Below, one piece after another: positions 29,102-37,904 of a stretch of 64,000 nucleotides of DNA. The first letter of the stretch is position 1. Every line of letters begins with the position of its first letter. The position numbers and the translations under genes are program-made. Origin of the DNA: Kineosporia corallincola (GTDB lineage Bacteria; Actinomycetota; Actinomycetes; Actinomycetales; Kineosporiaceae); contig NZ_JAHBAY010000006.1 of assembly GCF_018499875.1 (NCBI RefSeq), forward strand, positions 1-64,000, in the 5' to 3' direction. The notes under the pieces were generated by a model, which was given only the letters and a program-made list of their open reading frames with translations, made no database searches and was not told the origin of the DNA.

Positions 29102-29491
29102 TCAGGTCAGGGGCTCACCCAGGACGGGATCTTTCAGCACCCGCAGGTGCCCCCTGCGCCCCACCTCGACGGTGGAGAGCTCGGCGTCGGCGTCGGGCGG
29201 CAGCTCGGCCGCCGGTGGCCTGGCCGCCTCGCGCACCGCGTCGGCCAGCGCCAGCAGGTCGTCGTGGGACGGCGGGGGCGGGGTGAACTCACCAGGTGCC
29301 AGCCGCACGATCTCCCAGCCGCGAGGGGCCGTGAGCCGCTCCGCGTGCACCGCGCACAGGTCGTAGCAGTGCGGTTCGGCGTACGTGGCCAGCGGCCCCA
29401 GCACAGCGGTGGAGTCGGAGTAGACATAGGTGAGGGTGGCAACCGCTACCCGCTGGCAAGCGGTCCGGGAACAACGGCGCACTCCACTCAC
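29102..29491 (-). CDS. DUF3499 family protein
   Basis: A 129-residue protein matching the actinobacterial DUF3499 family. It begins SGVRRCSRTACQRVAVATLTYVYSDSTAVLGPLATYAEPHCYDLCAVHAERLTAPRGWEIVRL. The Cys/His pattern (CSRTAC, EPHCYDLCAVHAE) looks like a zinc-binding or redox cysteine cluster. In Streptomyces and Mycobacterium (Rv3258c) it is adjacent to the metallopeptidase homologue and manB, as here. Function is unknown. GTG 29491. It is divergent from the metallopeptidase gene across a 303-bp region. Confidence 0.9.
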   Translation of the reverse strand: MSGVRRCSRTACQRVAVATLTYVYSDSTAVLGPLATYAEPHCYDLCAVHAERLTAPRGWEIVRLAPGEFTPPPPSHDDLLALADAVREAARPPAAELPPDADAELSTVEVGRRGHLRVLKDPVLGEPLT

Positions 29492-29794
29492 GATTGAGAA
29501 GTTACTCCCTCATCAGACGCACCGGTCGCACCGGCACGCCACCCGATCCGTGTCGTCGCCAAGCCGTTACGTTCACCGAGAACCTCTGGTGCGAACGGGA
29601 TGGCGACCCTCATCTTGCCCGATCCGTCCCCGGACGTCACGGATGCCGTTGAAGATCTTGGCCAGGTGACGCCCGCTGAACGCCTGTTCGACGTGCTGTT
29701 CACCGCTCCGCACGGGCTCGGGCCGGATGCATGAGCACGACACCGACGCGACACCGACGCGGCAGCGGAAGGGCGCGCGGAGTACGCTCGACGG
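29492..29794. other. Divergent intergenic region with a possible small ORF
   Basis: About 300 bases between divergent genes. They hold promoters for DUF3499 (left) and the metallopeptidase homologue (right). Near 29737-29765 the sequence CGACACCGACG occurs twice in tandem. Apart from the small ORF listed separately, I see no gene. Confidence 0.5.
29600..29734 (+). CDS. Possible 44-residue small protein
   Basis: ATG 29600 opens a 44-codon frame ending at TGA 29734. The peptide is acidic and not low-complexity (MATLILPDPSPDVTD at its start, then EDLGQVTPAERLFDVLF). No good Shine-Dalgarno sequence precedes it, and codon third positions are about 74% G/C, below neighbouring genes. It could be a real small protein upstream of the metallopeptidase homologue or a chance frame; no family recognised. 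Confidence 0.22.
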   Translation: MATLILPDPSPDVTDAVEDLGQVTPAERLFDVLFTAPHGLGPDA

Positions 29795-30328
29795 GTGGCC
29801 GGACCTCGTGCGATCCCGGATCCGGTGCCTTCCCCCGGCACGGGAGACCGACCCTCTGGTGCGGGAGACAAGCCTTCTGGCGCGGCGGGCCGGCCGACCG
29901 GCGCCGGCGACCGGCGGCCGAGGCGACGTGACCGGCGGGGCCGGGGCATCCGCGGGCAGTTGCTCCCCCGCACGGTGCCGGCCTGGCGCAGCCGGGCCGA
30001 CCGCTTCGACGACCTGGTGCTCGACGCCGTCGACCGGCTCTCCGGCCGCTGGTCGCGTGAGCTCGACGACGTGGAGTTCGCGGTCGAGGACGTGCCCCCG
30101 AGCGACCCGGCTCCGTGGGAGCACGGCGAGGTGCCGCTCGGCCGGTTCTTCCCCGCCGAGGGCACCCTGCCGCCGCGCATCGTGGTGTACCGCAGGCCGG
30201 TCGAGACCCGGGCCGCCGAGCCGCAGGAGATCGGTGAGCTGGCGCAGAGCGTGGTGGTCGAGCAGGTGGCGCACCTGCTCAACCTGACACCCGAAGAGGT
30301 CGACCCGCGCTACAACCGCGACAGCTGA
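29795..30328 (+). CDS. Metallopeptidase-family protein with degenerate HExxH
   Basis: A 177-residue member of the actinobacterial zincin-like DUF1025 family that neighbours DUF3499 (Mtb Rv3259). Residues 1-55 are Pro/Gly/Arg-rich; the domain runs from RSRADRFDDLVLDAVDRL (about 66) to the C-terminus. The family zinc motif HEVGHHFG is replaced by VEQVAHLLN (about 151-159): both histidines of HExxH are lost, only Glu remains. A peptidase activity is therefore unlikely unless metal is bound differently. GTG 29795 is chosen. It converges with DUF5719 (14-nt gap). Confidence 0.82.
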   Translation: MAGPRAIPDPVPSPGTGDRPSGAGDKPSGAAGRPTGAGDRRPRRRDRRGRGIRGQLLPRTVPAWRSRADRFDDLVLDAVDRLSGRWSRELDDVEFAVEDVPPSDPAPWEHGEVPLGRFFPAEGTLPPRIVVYRRPVETRAAEPQEIGELAQSVVVEQVAHLLNLTPEEVDPRYNRDS

Positions 30329-30342
30329 TCAGCTGGGCCCGG

Positions 30343-31914
30343 TCAGCGCAGACCGACCCGGGTGTCGGCGATCGCCGTCGAGGGGGCCTGACCCGACCGC
30401 GCCGGATCCACGCCGAGCACCGTGATCGTGGTGCCGGAGTCGTCGCTGCCGGTCGAGACCACCGACGCCGCCACCGGCCCGCCGTCGAGCCGGGAGACCC
30501 GGAACGCCGCGGCCTTCTCGTCCAGGGCGAAAGCCGCTGCGGTGCCGTCTTTCAGATGCACGTCGATCGGTTCCAGGGTCTCGCCCCCGGCGTCCAGCGG
30601 GGTCAGGGTGAGGCTGCCGCCCCGGCCCGGTGAGGCCAGCGAGACCGTCGAGCGGGTGCCCGGCGGCAGCACCGCGTAGCCGCTGTCTTCCAGCACGGAA
30701 GTGGCCGGGGCCCAGCCGAACTCGGTGGCCTGGTGTCCGGCCGCGGGCGGGCGGCCGACCCGGGCGCCGGCGATCACCGGCACGTCGGCGTCCACCACGG
30801 CGGTGTAGGTGCCCGAGGCGATGCCCGACACCGGCACGTCGGCCACCCCACCGCCGGGCACATTGACCACGCCGGAGGTGGGCAGGTCGATCTCGCCGGT
30901 CGAGCCGAGCAGCCGCACCCGCACCACGGCCTCCTCACTGCCCGGAACCGCCACCCGGATCGACGTGGATCCCGGCGCGGCGGTGTCGCCGGCCGTCTTG
31001 GAGTAGCCGTTGACCAGCGAGATGCCCGGCACGATCTGCCGTTTCGCCGGGGCGGCGGCAGGTGAGACCACGTCGACGCCGCCGGCGACCAGCCCACGCA
31101 GGACCGAGTCGTGCATGCGGGCGATCACCTGACCGTTGCGGGCCACCACGTGCACGGCCACCCGTTCCTGGCCGGGTGCGAGAGCGTCCACGAACAGCGG
31201 GGTCTGGCGGCCGGCCGGCACCACCACGCCGACCCCGGAGGGCGCCTCCACCCGGCCGCCCTCGCCGAGCACCACCACGTCGACCACCGAGGTGGCCGCC
31301 GTCGGGTTCGACAGCACCAGCCGCAGCCGTTCGCCGGTGACCGTGCCGCCACCGACCAGCCAGGCGTCGGCAGAGCTCTGGTCGCAACGGCTGGCGGAGA
31401 GTCCCCGCAGGTCACCCTTGCCCGTGACGGTCGACTGCACGGCGGCGAGTTCCGGCACGGTCTGCGGCTTCTCGCTGTCGCCGGTGACCACGACCGGGCC
31501 GAGCGCCCAGGTGGAGAGCGCGCCGACGGCCGTGTCCTTGCGGCCTGTGTCCAGCAGCAGCTCACGGCCCGGGTGCACCGCCACGTCGCTCTCCGGCAGG
31601 GCCTCGCTGAGCTGGCGGATCGTGCCGGACTCCTGACCCCGGGCCGCCACCGACGCCCCGGCCGGGCCGTCCGAGGACAGCAGGGCGCTGACCAGCACCC
31701 CGGCCTCCGGGCTGACGGCCTTGCCGCCGTCCGGCACCACGAGCGTCTCCGGCCCGGTGCAGGCCAGTCTCGGAGCCGTGATCATGCTCGGCAGGGTGGT
31801 GGACACCGGGCGCACCCCGATCTCCTCCGGCAGCATCGCGGCCCCGACCGCGATACCTCCCGCCACCGTCAGCACTCCCGTCACCGAAAGCACCCCACGC
31901 ACGCGCTGATTCAC
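30343..31914 (-). CDS. DUF5719 family secreted/membrane-anchored protein
   Basis: A 523-residue extracytoplasmic protein with an N-terminal signal anchor (about 8-28, VLSVTGVLTVAGGIAVGAA) and a long beta-rich ectodomain of DUF5719 type (for example RLRLVLSNPTAATSVVDVVVLGEGG and APGQERVAVHVVARNGQVIARM). Two cysteines (LACTGP and SRCDQSS) could form a disulfide. Its GTG 31914 overlaps the stop of the giant glycosyltransferase by 4 nt (GTGA), and the same pair exists in Streptomyces, so the two probably form a complex. Function is unknown. Confidence 0.9.
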   Translation of the reverse strand: MNQRVRGVLSVTGVLTVAGGIAVGAAMLPEEIGVRPVSTTLPSMITAPRLACTGPETLVVPDGGKAVSPEAGVLVSALLSSDGPAGASVAARGQESGTIRQLSEALPESDVAVHPGRELLLDTGRKDTAVGALSTWALGPVVVTGDSEKPQTVPELAAVQSTVTGKGDLRGLSASRCDQSSADAWLVGGGTVTGERLRLVLSNPTAATSVVDVVVLGEGGRVEAPSGVGVVVPAGRQTPLFVDALAPGQERVAVHVVARNGQVIARMHDSVLRGLVAGGVDVVSPAAAPAKRQIVPGISLVNGYSKTAGDTAAPGSTSIRVAVPGSEEAVVRVRLLGSTGEIDLPTSGVVNVPGGGVADVPVSGIASGTYTAVVDADVPVIAGARVGRPPAAGHQATEFGWAPATSVLEDSGYAVLPPGTRSTVSLASPGRGGSLTLTPLDAGGETLEPIDVHLKDGTAAAFALDEKAAAFRVSRLDGGPVAASVVSTGSDDSGTTITVLGVDPARSGQAPSTAIADTRVGLR

Positions 31915-34900
31915 GAACTCTCGTCCTCCCCGGGCTCACCGCCCCGCCGCGGAACCGCTTCCCCCGCAGTCTCTCCCGCCGGGACCTGACTTGCCGTGTC
32001 CCCATTTCGGGGTTCATGCTCTGCGGTATCGGCCGGACCCGCCGGGTTCGGCGCGCTTTCGGCCGGTCGTGAATCGCCCGCTTCGGCAGGGGTTTCCGGC
32101 ACCGGAATCGCCCCCGTCCCCAGCCGGTTCTCACCCGACGCCCGCGGCCCCGGAGGCAGCGACCGGGTGGTTTCGCCCCGCCCAGGACGCAGAGGGTGCG
32201 CCTGGTGCGCCGGTTCCGGGGCGGCCGGCGACACCACCGGGAGCGGGGTGGCCTCCGTAGCCGGTGCCTCCTCCCCCAGCTCGGCAGCAGAGGCGTCCGC
32301 TGTCCCCGCATCCGCCACCTCTACGGTCGCAGCCGCTTTCGCGTCTTCCGCCGCTGCCACCCTGGCCGCCGCCGCCCCGACAGCCACAGACTCAGCTTCC
32401 GCAGTCCCAGATCTCGCAGCCGATGCCGCAGACCCGGACTCCGCAGCCTCCGCAGCCGCCTCAGCCGCCATCGCCTCCGCAGCCCGCCGGGCCGCCCGGC
32501 GACGCCGGCGGGAGGGCCGGGCCGTCATCGGGTCCTCCGCGTCCGCGGCCTCCAGGGCCAGGCGCCGGGCCAGTTCGTTCATCCGGGCCTGGTGCTCGGC
32601 GTAGGCGCTCACCGGGCCGTCGGCCCCCGCCTGATTCTGTTCCTGCCCCGCGACCGGCTGCTCCGGACGCCGCACCCGGCGCCCGGTACTGCCCGACGCA
32701 ACCTGCACCGGCTGCCGCTGCGGCCGCCAGGCCTTCGGCGGGGGCAGCAGGCGCGGCCGGCGCCGGGGCAACGGCACCGCCACCAGCAGCGCCAGCCCGA
32801 GCACCGTGAGCCGGGCCAGGCCGAGGGCCTCGCCGGCCGGGTCGTCGTGCCGCACCACCAGAGTGCCGCCGTGCCGGGGCAGTTCGAACGCCTGGGCCCA
32901 GCCCGCCCGGGTGACCGGCTCCAGGCCGGACCCGTCCAGCGTCGCGGTCCAGCCCGGATCGGCGCGCTCGCTCAGCACCAGCAACCGGCCCGCCTCGCCC
33001 TGGCCGAGCTCGGCGGTGAAGTCCGTGTCCCGCGCCGGGACGGTGGTGAGCACGTCGCCGTCCTCCGACACCACCCGTGCCCGGGCCGGCCGGGACGGCG
33101 TGGAACCCGCCTCGGCCTCCGGTTCCACGCGCCACAGCACCTGGTCTCCGGTCTCGCTCACCCGCACCAGGCCGGGCGCGACGTCCAGGGCGGCGATCGC
33201 GGCCTGGACGCCGTCCGGGTCGGCGGGCCGGCCGGTGAGCAGCAGCACCGAGCCGATGTCCAGGTCGGCGAACCGGTCCCGCTGGTCGTGCGCCGAGCCG
33301 GACAGGAGGGCGCCGATCGTCAGCAGCACCGGCTCGTCGGCGGCGTCCCGCGCGGCGGCGGCCGAGGGGGTGAGCGTGGCGGCGGACTCCTGCCCGATCC
33401 GCGGACCGCCGGTGCGGTACAGGGTCCAGCGCACGCCATCGGCGGTGGGCTGCACGGCGAGGGTGCGGGTGGCGGCGTCGCCGTCGGCCTCGGCGGCGGC
33501 CACGGCGGGCAGCACCTCCGGGTCGGTGCGGTGCACCCAGCGGTTCGGGCCGGCGGTCCAGCCGTCGGCCGCCCAGGCGGTGAGGGTGAGCAGGGGCATC
33601 AGCACGGCCAGCGCCCCCATGGTCACGGCGCCCCAGTGCGCGGCCCCGATGCTGCGGGCGCGCAGGCGCCCGGCGGCGCCGTCCAGATGTGCCAGCGTGG
33701 CAGTCGTCAGAGCCAGCAGGAGCAGCGACACCGCCGGCCCGGACCAGCCGCGCAGCAGACCGTCGGCGCCCTGCCGGGTGTCGGCCACCGGGACCGCCAC
33801 CGCGACCCCGAGCGCCAGCAGCGCGAGCAGACCGGCGGTGAGCGTGACCCGCCGGCGCCGTCCACCGGTGACCGCGCGCACCGCCAGCACGAGCGGCGGC
33901 ACCACCACGAGCACGGCCATCGCCCGCAGCCACCCGGTGGCATCACCGACACCGGTCAGCTCGGCGACGAGCCGGGCCAGCCGGTGCACCGGGCCGTGAG
34001 CGATCACCGCGGGGTCGGACGGCCACAGCAGCGCCGCCCAGCCGGGTGCCCCGGGTGTCAGGGCGCTCGCCCCGCCGGGTTCGGCCAGCAGCAGACGCGG
34101 GTCCGCCGCCACCGCCGTCCACCAGGGCGCCAGCAGCACAGCCGGCACGGCGACGGTCCAGATCAGCAGACGCCGGCCCGCCCGGGCCAGCACGGCCAGC
34201 CCGAGCACGGCGACCAGCGCAGGCCCGGCCAGGGCCGGTGCGGCCGAGATCAGCACGGTCAGAGCCAGCCCGGCACCGGACGCGGCGGCCATCGAGGCCC
34301 TCCGGCGCCGGGCCAGACCGGGCCGGGCCGGTTCGGCCGGGCGCAGTCCGACGGTGCGGGTCAGCGCCAGTGCGGTCAGCGGGAGCATCAGGTGCGCCAC
34401 GATCGCGCCCAGCCGTCCGGCGCTGACGGCAACCATCAGGGACGGCGAAACCCCCCAGACCAGCGCGGCCCAGGCCCGCAGCGCGCGGGAGCGGGTCAGC
34501 GCCGCGGCGGCCCACCAGGCGGCCAGCGAGGCCAGCGGCAGGGCGCCGATCAGCAGGAACTGCACCCCGGCCGAGGTGGAACCGGCGAACGGCCAGGAGA
34601 TCAGGGCGAGCACCAGGTCGAACGGGTCGGCCGTCGCCGCCAGCCCGAGACCGGCCGGGCGCCAGCCCGACATCCCCAGCGCCCACAGCTCGGACGCCCG
34701 GGCGGGTGCCGGGATCAGCGCGTCACCCACCGGGGTTCCGGTGCCGCGCAGCAGCACCCGCAGCGCCACCAGCGCGGCCGTGCCGGTGACCAGGGCCACC
34801 AGCAGCCCGATCCGGGAGGAGGCCCGGCGGCGGGGCAGATCGCGCTCGTCGTCGAACCGGATCTCGTCGGGGTCCCGGAACCGGGTGACATCCGGACGGT

Positions 34901-36917
34901 TCGCGCCGGGACCGCTCGTGCCGGGGCGGGTCTCGGCGGAACGGGTTTCGGCGGAACGGCTTTCGATGGTGGGGGTTTCGGCAGGGCGAGGGTCGCCGGA
35001 ACGGTTTCGACCGATGCGGAGTCCACCGGGCCGAGACACCGCACGCCCGGACTCACCACGCCGACGGACATCCCGCCGGGGCTCACCGACCCGGGACTCA
35101 CCGATCTGCGACCCGTCCGGTCGGGGCTCACCGAGGCGGGCCGCGTCGAGAGGGTTCTCGGCGCGTCCGGGTCCGTCGTGCGAACCGGTCGCCCGCCCGC
35201 CCCACCAGCTGCGGGTGCCGGGGCCGATCGTGCCCGGCAGGTCACCGGCACCGGTGAGGTCGATGCCGCCAGGACCGCGCAGGTCGACGACCATCCCCCC
35301 GGCCCCGCTCGCCGCGGAACCGCCATGACCTCCGCCGCTGTCGCCGTCGATGGTGCTGGTCGGGGTCTGGGCCATCTCGTCGACGCGCGGTCGGCGCACC
35401 GACCAGCCACGCCTCGACGACGCCCCCGCACCGCGCCTCCGGAAACCGCTCCCGGCCGCGCCCACCGTGCCGGCCTCACTCCCAGCGCCGGCCCCGCTCC
35501 CCGCACCGGCCACGCCCACCGCGCCAACCCCGGTTCCCGCGCCGGCCCGGCCCACCTCGTCCGGCCAGGAACCGGGCTCGTCCGGCCCGGGCCCCGTCCC
35601 CTCCGGCCAGGCGCCGGGCTGCTCGGCCCAGGCCTCCTCCTGCGCCCGCAGGTACGACGACAACCGGTCGCGACGCTGACGCAGGGTGGGGCGGGTTCCG
35701 GCCAGCAGACGGCGGTACTCGCGGCGGGAGATACGAGAGGCCCGGCGGGTGCGGCGGATTCGCCCGCGGGCCCGGATCCAGGCCGCGGGCCGACCGGCCG
35801 CCAGCAGGTAGGCCACCGGCTCGGCCAGCGCCCGGTCCGGCTGCTTCAGGGTGAGCCGGGCCAGGGCCCGCAGCACCGCGGCGGCACCGAGCCAGACCAG
35901 CAGCAGGGGCAGCATCGGTAGCCGGGCCCAGGCCAGCCGCAGATGGATCGCGGCCTGCCGGTCCCGCCGCGCCCAGGTGGTGGCCGCGGCCTCGGCGGCG
36001 TCCGGACTTCCGGCCGAAGCACCGCGCAGGCCCGACGAACTCGCCCGCGCATGCGCCATCACGGCCGACGGCACCACCACCACCCGCTCGCCGGCCAGGT
36101 GGGCCCGGCGGCACAGGTCGAGGTCGGCGCGGGCGTTCGGCAGGGCCGGGTCGGGACCGCCCAGCCGGTCCCAGAGATCGCGTCGCACCAGCATTCCCGC
36201 CGTGCCGACGGCCAGCACGTCGCTGCGGTGGTCGAGCTGGCCCTGGTCGATGTCGTCCACGTCGACCCCGGTGACCAGCGCGCCGAACAACGAGGTGCTG
36301 AAACCGACGTCGAGCAGCCGGTGGTCGTCGGACCAGCTGACCTGCTTGCACCCGGCGATCCCGATCGAGGGCCCGGCGTCGATCTCCTCGATCAGCCGGC
36401 GCAGGGCGTCCGGCGCCGGGGCGCTGTCGTCGTGCAGCAGCCACAGCCACTCCACCGGCGAACCCCCGGAGGCCACGGAAAGCTGTTCCGGAGCCGGTTC
36501 TTCCGTCGTCCGCTGTTGGTTGCCGACCGCCGCGAGACCGGCCCGGACGGCATCGCCGAAACCGGTCTGCGGAGCCACCCGCACCAGGTCGGGCGTGGCC
36601 AGCGCAAGCATGTCGGCGCTGCCGTCGGCCGACCCGGCGTCGACGGCGATCAGCCGGTCAGGCCGCCGGGACTGCGCCTCGACGGCATCGAGGGTGCGTG
36701 GCAGGAAGGCGGCGCCGTCGTGGGCGACCAGCACCGCGGTGACGGCGACCACCGGCCCCGGCTCGCCCGGGGGTTGCCAGGCCGACCAGTCCACCTCGTC
36801 GGGCGAGGGGTCGACGTCGGGCTCGGGGTCGACGAAAAGCAGGTCCGGACGCCGAATGTCGGCGCCGGACCCGGATGCTGCCGAGGACGGCAGCGATGGC
36901 TCGGCACGCAGGCTCAC
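31911..36917 (-). CDS. Giant glycosyltransferase family 2 membrane protein
   Basis: A 1668-residue fusion. A cytoplasmic GT2 domain (about 56-330) carries the nucleotide-sugar motifs DAGSADGSADM and LLHDDSAPAPDAL, with a TM near 345-365. A 250-residue low-complexity, Arg/Gly/Ser/Thr-rich linker (about 430-690) contains short repeats such as RSAETRSAETR. A polytopic membrane part with about 10-12 TM helices (about 700-1180) follows, then an extracytoplasmic beta domain (about 1200-1390), a last TM and an Ala/Glu/Arg-rich tail. The arrangement is that of actinobacterial GT2 proteins next to DUF5719 and whiB. Acceptor and sugar are unknown; envelope glycan synthesis is inferred. Start GTG 36917. 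Confidence 0.92.
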   Translation of the reverse strand: MSLRAEPSLPSSAASGSGADIRRPDLLFVDPEPDVDPSPDEVDWSAWQPPGEPGPVVAVTAVLVAHDGAAFLPRTLDAVEAQSRRPDRLIAVDAGSADGSADMLALATPDLVRVAPQTGFGDAVRAGLAAVGNQQRTTEEPAPEQLSVASGGSPVEWLWLLHDDSAPAPDALRRLIEEIDAGPSIGIAGCKQVSWSDDHRLLDVGFSTSLFGALVTGVDVDDIDQGQLDHRSDVLAVGTAGMLVRRDLWDRLGGPDPALPNARADLDLCRRAHLAGERVVVVPSAVMAHARASSSGLRGASAGSPDAAEAAATTWARRDRQAAIHLRLAWARLPMLPLLLVWLGAAAVLRALARLTLKQPDRALAEPVAYLLAAGRPAAWIRARGRIRRTRRASRISRREYRRLLAGTRPTLRQRRDRLSSYLRAQEEAWAEQPGAWPEGTGPGPDEPGSWPDEVGRAGAGTGVGAVGVAGAGSGAGAGSEAGTVGAAGSGFRRRGAGASSRRGWSVRRPRVDEMAQTPTSTIDGDSGGGHGGSAASGAGGMVVDLRGPGGIDLTGAGDLPGTIGPGTRSWWGGRATGSHDGPGRAENPLDAARLGEPRPDGSQIGESRVGEPRRDVRRRGESGRAVSRPGGLRIGRNRSGDPRPAETPTIESRSAETRSAETRPGTSGPGANRPDVTRFRDPDEIRFDDERDLPRRRASSRIGLLVALVTGTAALVALRVLLRGTGTPVGDALIPAPARASELWALGMSGWRPAGLGLAATADPFDLVLALISWPFAGSTSAGVQFLLIGALPLASLAAWWAAAALTRSRALRAWAALVWGVSPSLMVAVSAGRLGAIVAHLMLPLTALALTRTVGLRPAEPARPGLARRRRASMAAASGAGLALTVLISAAPALAGPALVAVLGLAVLARAGRRLLIWTVAVPAVLLAPWWTAVAADPRLLLAEPGGASALTPGAPGWAALLWPSDPAVIAHGPVHRLARLVAELTGVGDATGWLRAMAVLVVVPPLVLAVRAVTGGRRRRVTLTAGLLALLALGVAVAVPVADTRQGADGLLRGWSGPAVSLLLLALTTATLAHLDGAAGRLRARSIGAAHWGAVTMGALAVLMPLLTLTAWAADGWTAGPNRWVHRTDPEVLPAVAAAEADGDAATRTLAVQPTADGVRWTLYRTGGPRIGQESAATLTPSAAAARDAADEPVLLTIGALLSGSAHDQRDRFADLDIGSVLLLTGRPADPDGVQAAIAALDVAPGLVRVSETGDQVLWRVEPEAEAGSTPSRPARARVVSEDGDVLTTVPARDTDFTAELGQGEAGRLLVLSERADPGWTATLDGSGLEPVTRAGWAQAFELPRHGGTLVVRHDDPAGEALGLARLTVLGLALLVAVPLPRRRPRLLPPPKAWRPQRQPVQVASGSTGRRVRRPEQPVAGQEQNQAGADGPVSAYAEHQARMNELARRLALEAADAEDPMTARPSRRRRRAARRAAEAMAAEAAAEAAESGSAASAARSGTAEAESVAVGAAAARVAAAEDAKAAATVEVADAGTADASAAELGEEAPATEATPLPVVSPAAPEPAHQAHPLRPGRGETTRSLPPGPRASGENRLGTGAIPVPETPAEAGDSRPAESAPNPAGPADTAEHEPRNGDTASQVPAGETAGEAVPRRGGEPGEDESS

Positions 36918-36964
36918 AGCAGATGTCTCACTGAACGGGGACCGGTGTCAGGAACCCGGGAGGA

Positions 36965-37312
36965 TCAGACCGCCTGCTTCTTCACCCGACGGCGCTCCCG
37001 CTCGGAGAGCCCGCCCCAGATACCGAACCGCTCGTCCTTGGCCAGTGCGTACTCCAGGCACTCCGCCCGTACCTCGCAGGACATGCAGACCCGCTTGGCC
37101 TCCCGGGTGGAGCCGCCCTTCTCCGGGAAGAACGCCTCCGGATCGGTCTGCGCGCAGAGTGCCCGTTCCTGCCAGGCGAGCTCCGGGGGCAGTCCGTCGG
37201 AACTCGTGGCAACCAGGGTGAGTACATCCAGCTCGGCCGCATTCTCTGACTGCATTGCGTCGTTCGCGCTCTCGCTGATGATGATGTCACCCGCCGCCAT
37301 GAGCTCGTGCAC
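36965..37312 (-). CDS. whiB: WhiB-family [4Fe-4S] transcriptional regulator (WhiB2/WhmD type)
   Basis: A 115-residue Wbl protein with the four iron-sulfur cysteines (ALCAQTDPEAFFPEKGG, then RVCMSC, then AECLEYAL), the GIWGGL turn and a basic C-terminus RERRRVKKQAV. The length and the fbiA neighbour match WhiB2/WhmD, which is essential for septation in mycobacteria and related to Streptomyces WhiB (development). The start is GTG 37312 because GGGAGG sits 6 nt upstream; ATG 37300 would be 18 nt away from it. A 592-bp divergent intergenic region lies upstream, so regulation is probably elaborate. Confidence 0.96.
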   Translation of the reverse strand: MHELMAAGDIIISESANDAMQSENAAELDVLTLVATSSDGLPPELAWQERALCAQTDPEAFFPEKGGSTREAKRVCMSCEVRAECLEYALAKDERFGIWGGLSERERRRVKKQAV

Positions 37313-37318
37313 TTGGCG

Positions 37319-37324
37319 CCTCCC
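37319..37324 (-). promoter_or_regulatory. Ribosome binding site deciding the whiB start
   Basis: GGGAGG on the minus strand with a 6-nt spacer to GTG 37312. It makes the GTG four codons ahead of ATG 37300 the more likely start. Confidence 0.75.
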
Positions 37325-37417
37325 TCGACCCGGGCCCCGATGAAAGGGCGTTCCCCCCACTAAGCGTGATGGCGCGCATACGTTAGGTGATTTCCTGCTC
37401 TCGACACCAATGGAATT

Positions 37418-37427
37418 ACACGCGTGT
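37418..37427. promoter_or_regulatory. Palindrome upstream of whiB
   Basis: ACACGCGTGT, a perfect 10-bp palindrome about 110 nt upstream of the whiB GTG. It could bind a dimeric regulator of whiB; no regulator is assigned. Confidence 0.35.
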
Positions 37428-37469
37428 CGTACGCGGCCCGTCAAGCTGAAATCTGGTAGCCACTTCCGT

Positions 37470-37497
37470 TTGACACGTACATCATCCCGTGTAATAA
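37470..37497 (+). promoter_or_regulatory. Candidate sigma-70 promoter in the whiB-fbiA region
   Basis: TTGACA (37470-37475) and TAATAA (37492-37497) with a 16-nt spacer. The -35 matches the consensus and the -10 is partial. It would give a leader of about 400 nt before fbiA. Not tested. Confidence 0.3.
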
Positions 37498-37904
37498 GCG
37501 GGATTTCACCCGCATCGATCGGTTGAAGACGGACATCTTGCTCGGTGACGCCTGGGGTTGATGCGCCCGTTGCGATGGCCGTCACGGCTTCCGGACCACA
37601 GCGGCCGGAATTACGCCGGGAAAATGTCATCCAGCCATGTGACGCGTTCCTCCGCCGTTCGTCGGGGTGAAATCCTCCGTTGCAGGTGCCAACTACCGGT
37701 TGTGGTCCATCGGTTCCCTGTGATGAGACCCGATGGGCCCGGAATGATGCTCTCCGGACGAAATGACCGGTAGTGCACGGCCGTACCCAATGCCCGGTTC
37801 GTGACCACCAGTCAAACAGGTGCGCCCCTGCACTGTGATCACCGGGGCGGAATGCGGTTGGGTGCACGCGCCGGGATGCCAAACGCGTCTGAAAGGATCA
37901 CGGC

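Larger units (their letters stand above)
37313..37904. other. 592-bp whiB-fbiA divergent intergenic region
   Basis: This stretch is clearly less GC-rich than its surroundings and has no convincing gene. It carries the whiB ribosome site (37319-37324), the palindrome ACACGCGTGT (37418-37427), a candidate sigma-70 promoter (37470-37497), and AAAGGA in front of fbiA (37893-37898). An ATG at 37561 opens a 71-codon plus-strand frame, but it has no ribosome site or recognisable protein. Confidence 0.55.

Noticed and set aside
32196-35921. 1241-codon plus-strand frame opposite the giant glycosyltransferase
   Set aside because: High-GC antisense frame with extreme Gly/Arg/Gln/His content and no domain; the minus-strand protein has GT2 motifs and a coupled neighbour.
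37561-37773. 71-codon plus-strand frame in the whiB-fbiA region
   Set aside because: No ribosome site, Arg/Ser/Pro-rich sequence and no recognisable protein; the DNA is better explained as regulatory.
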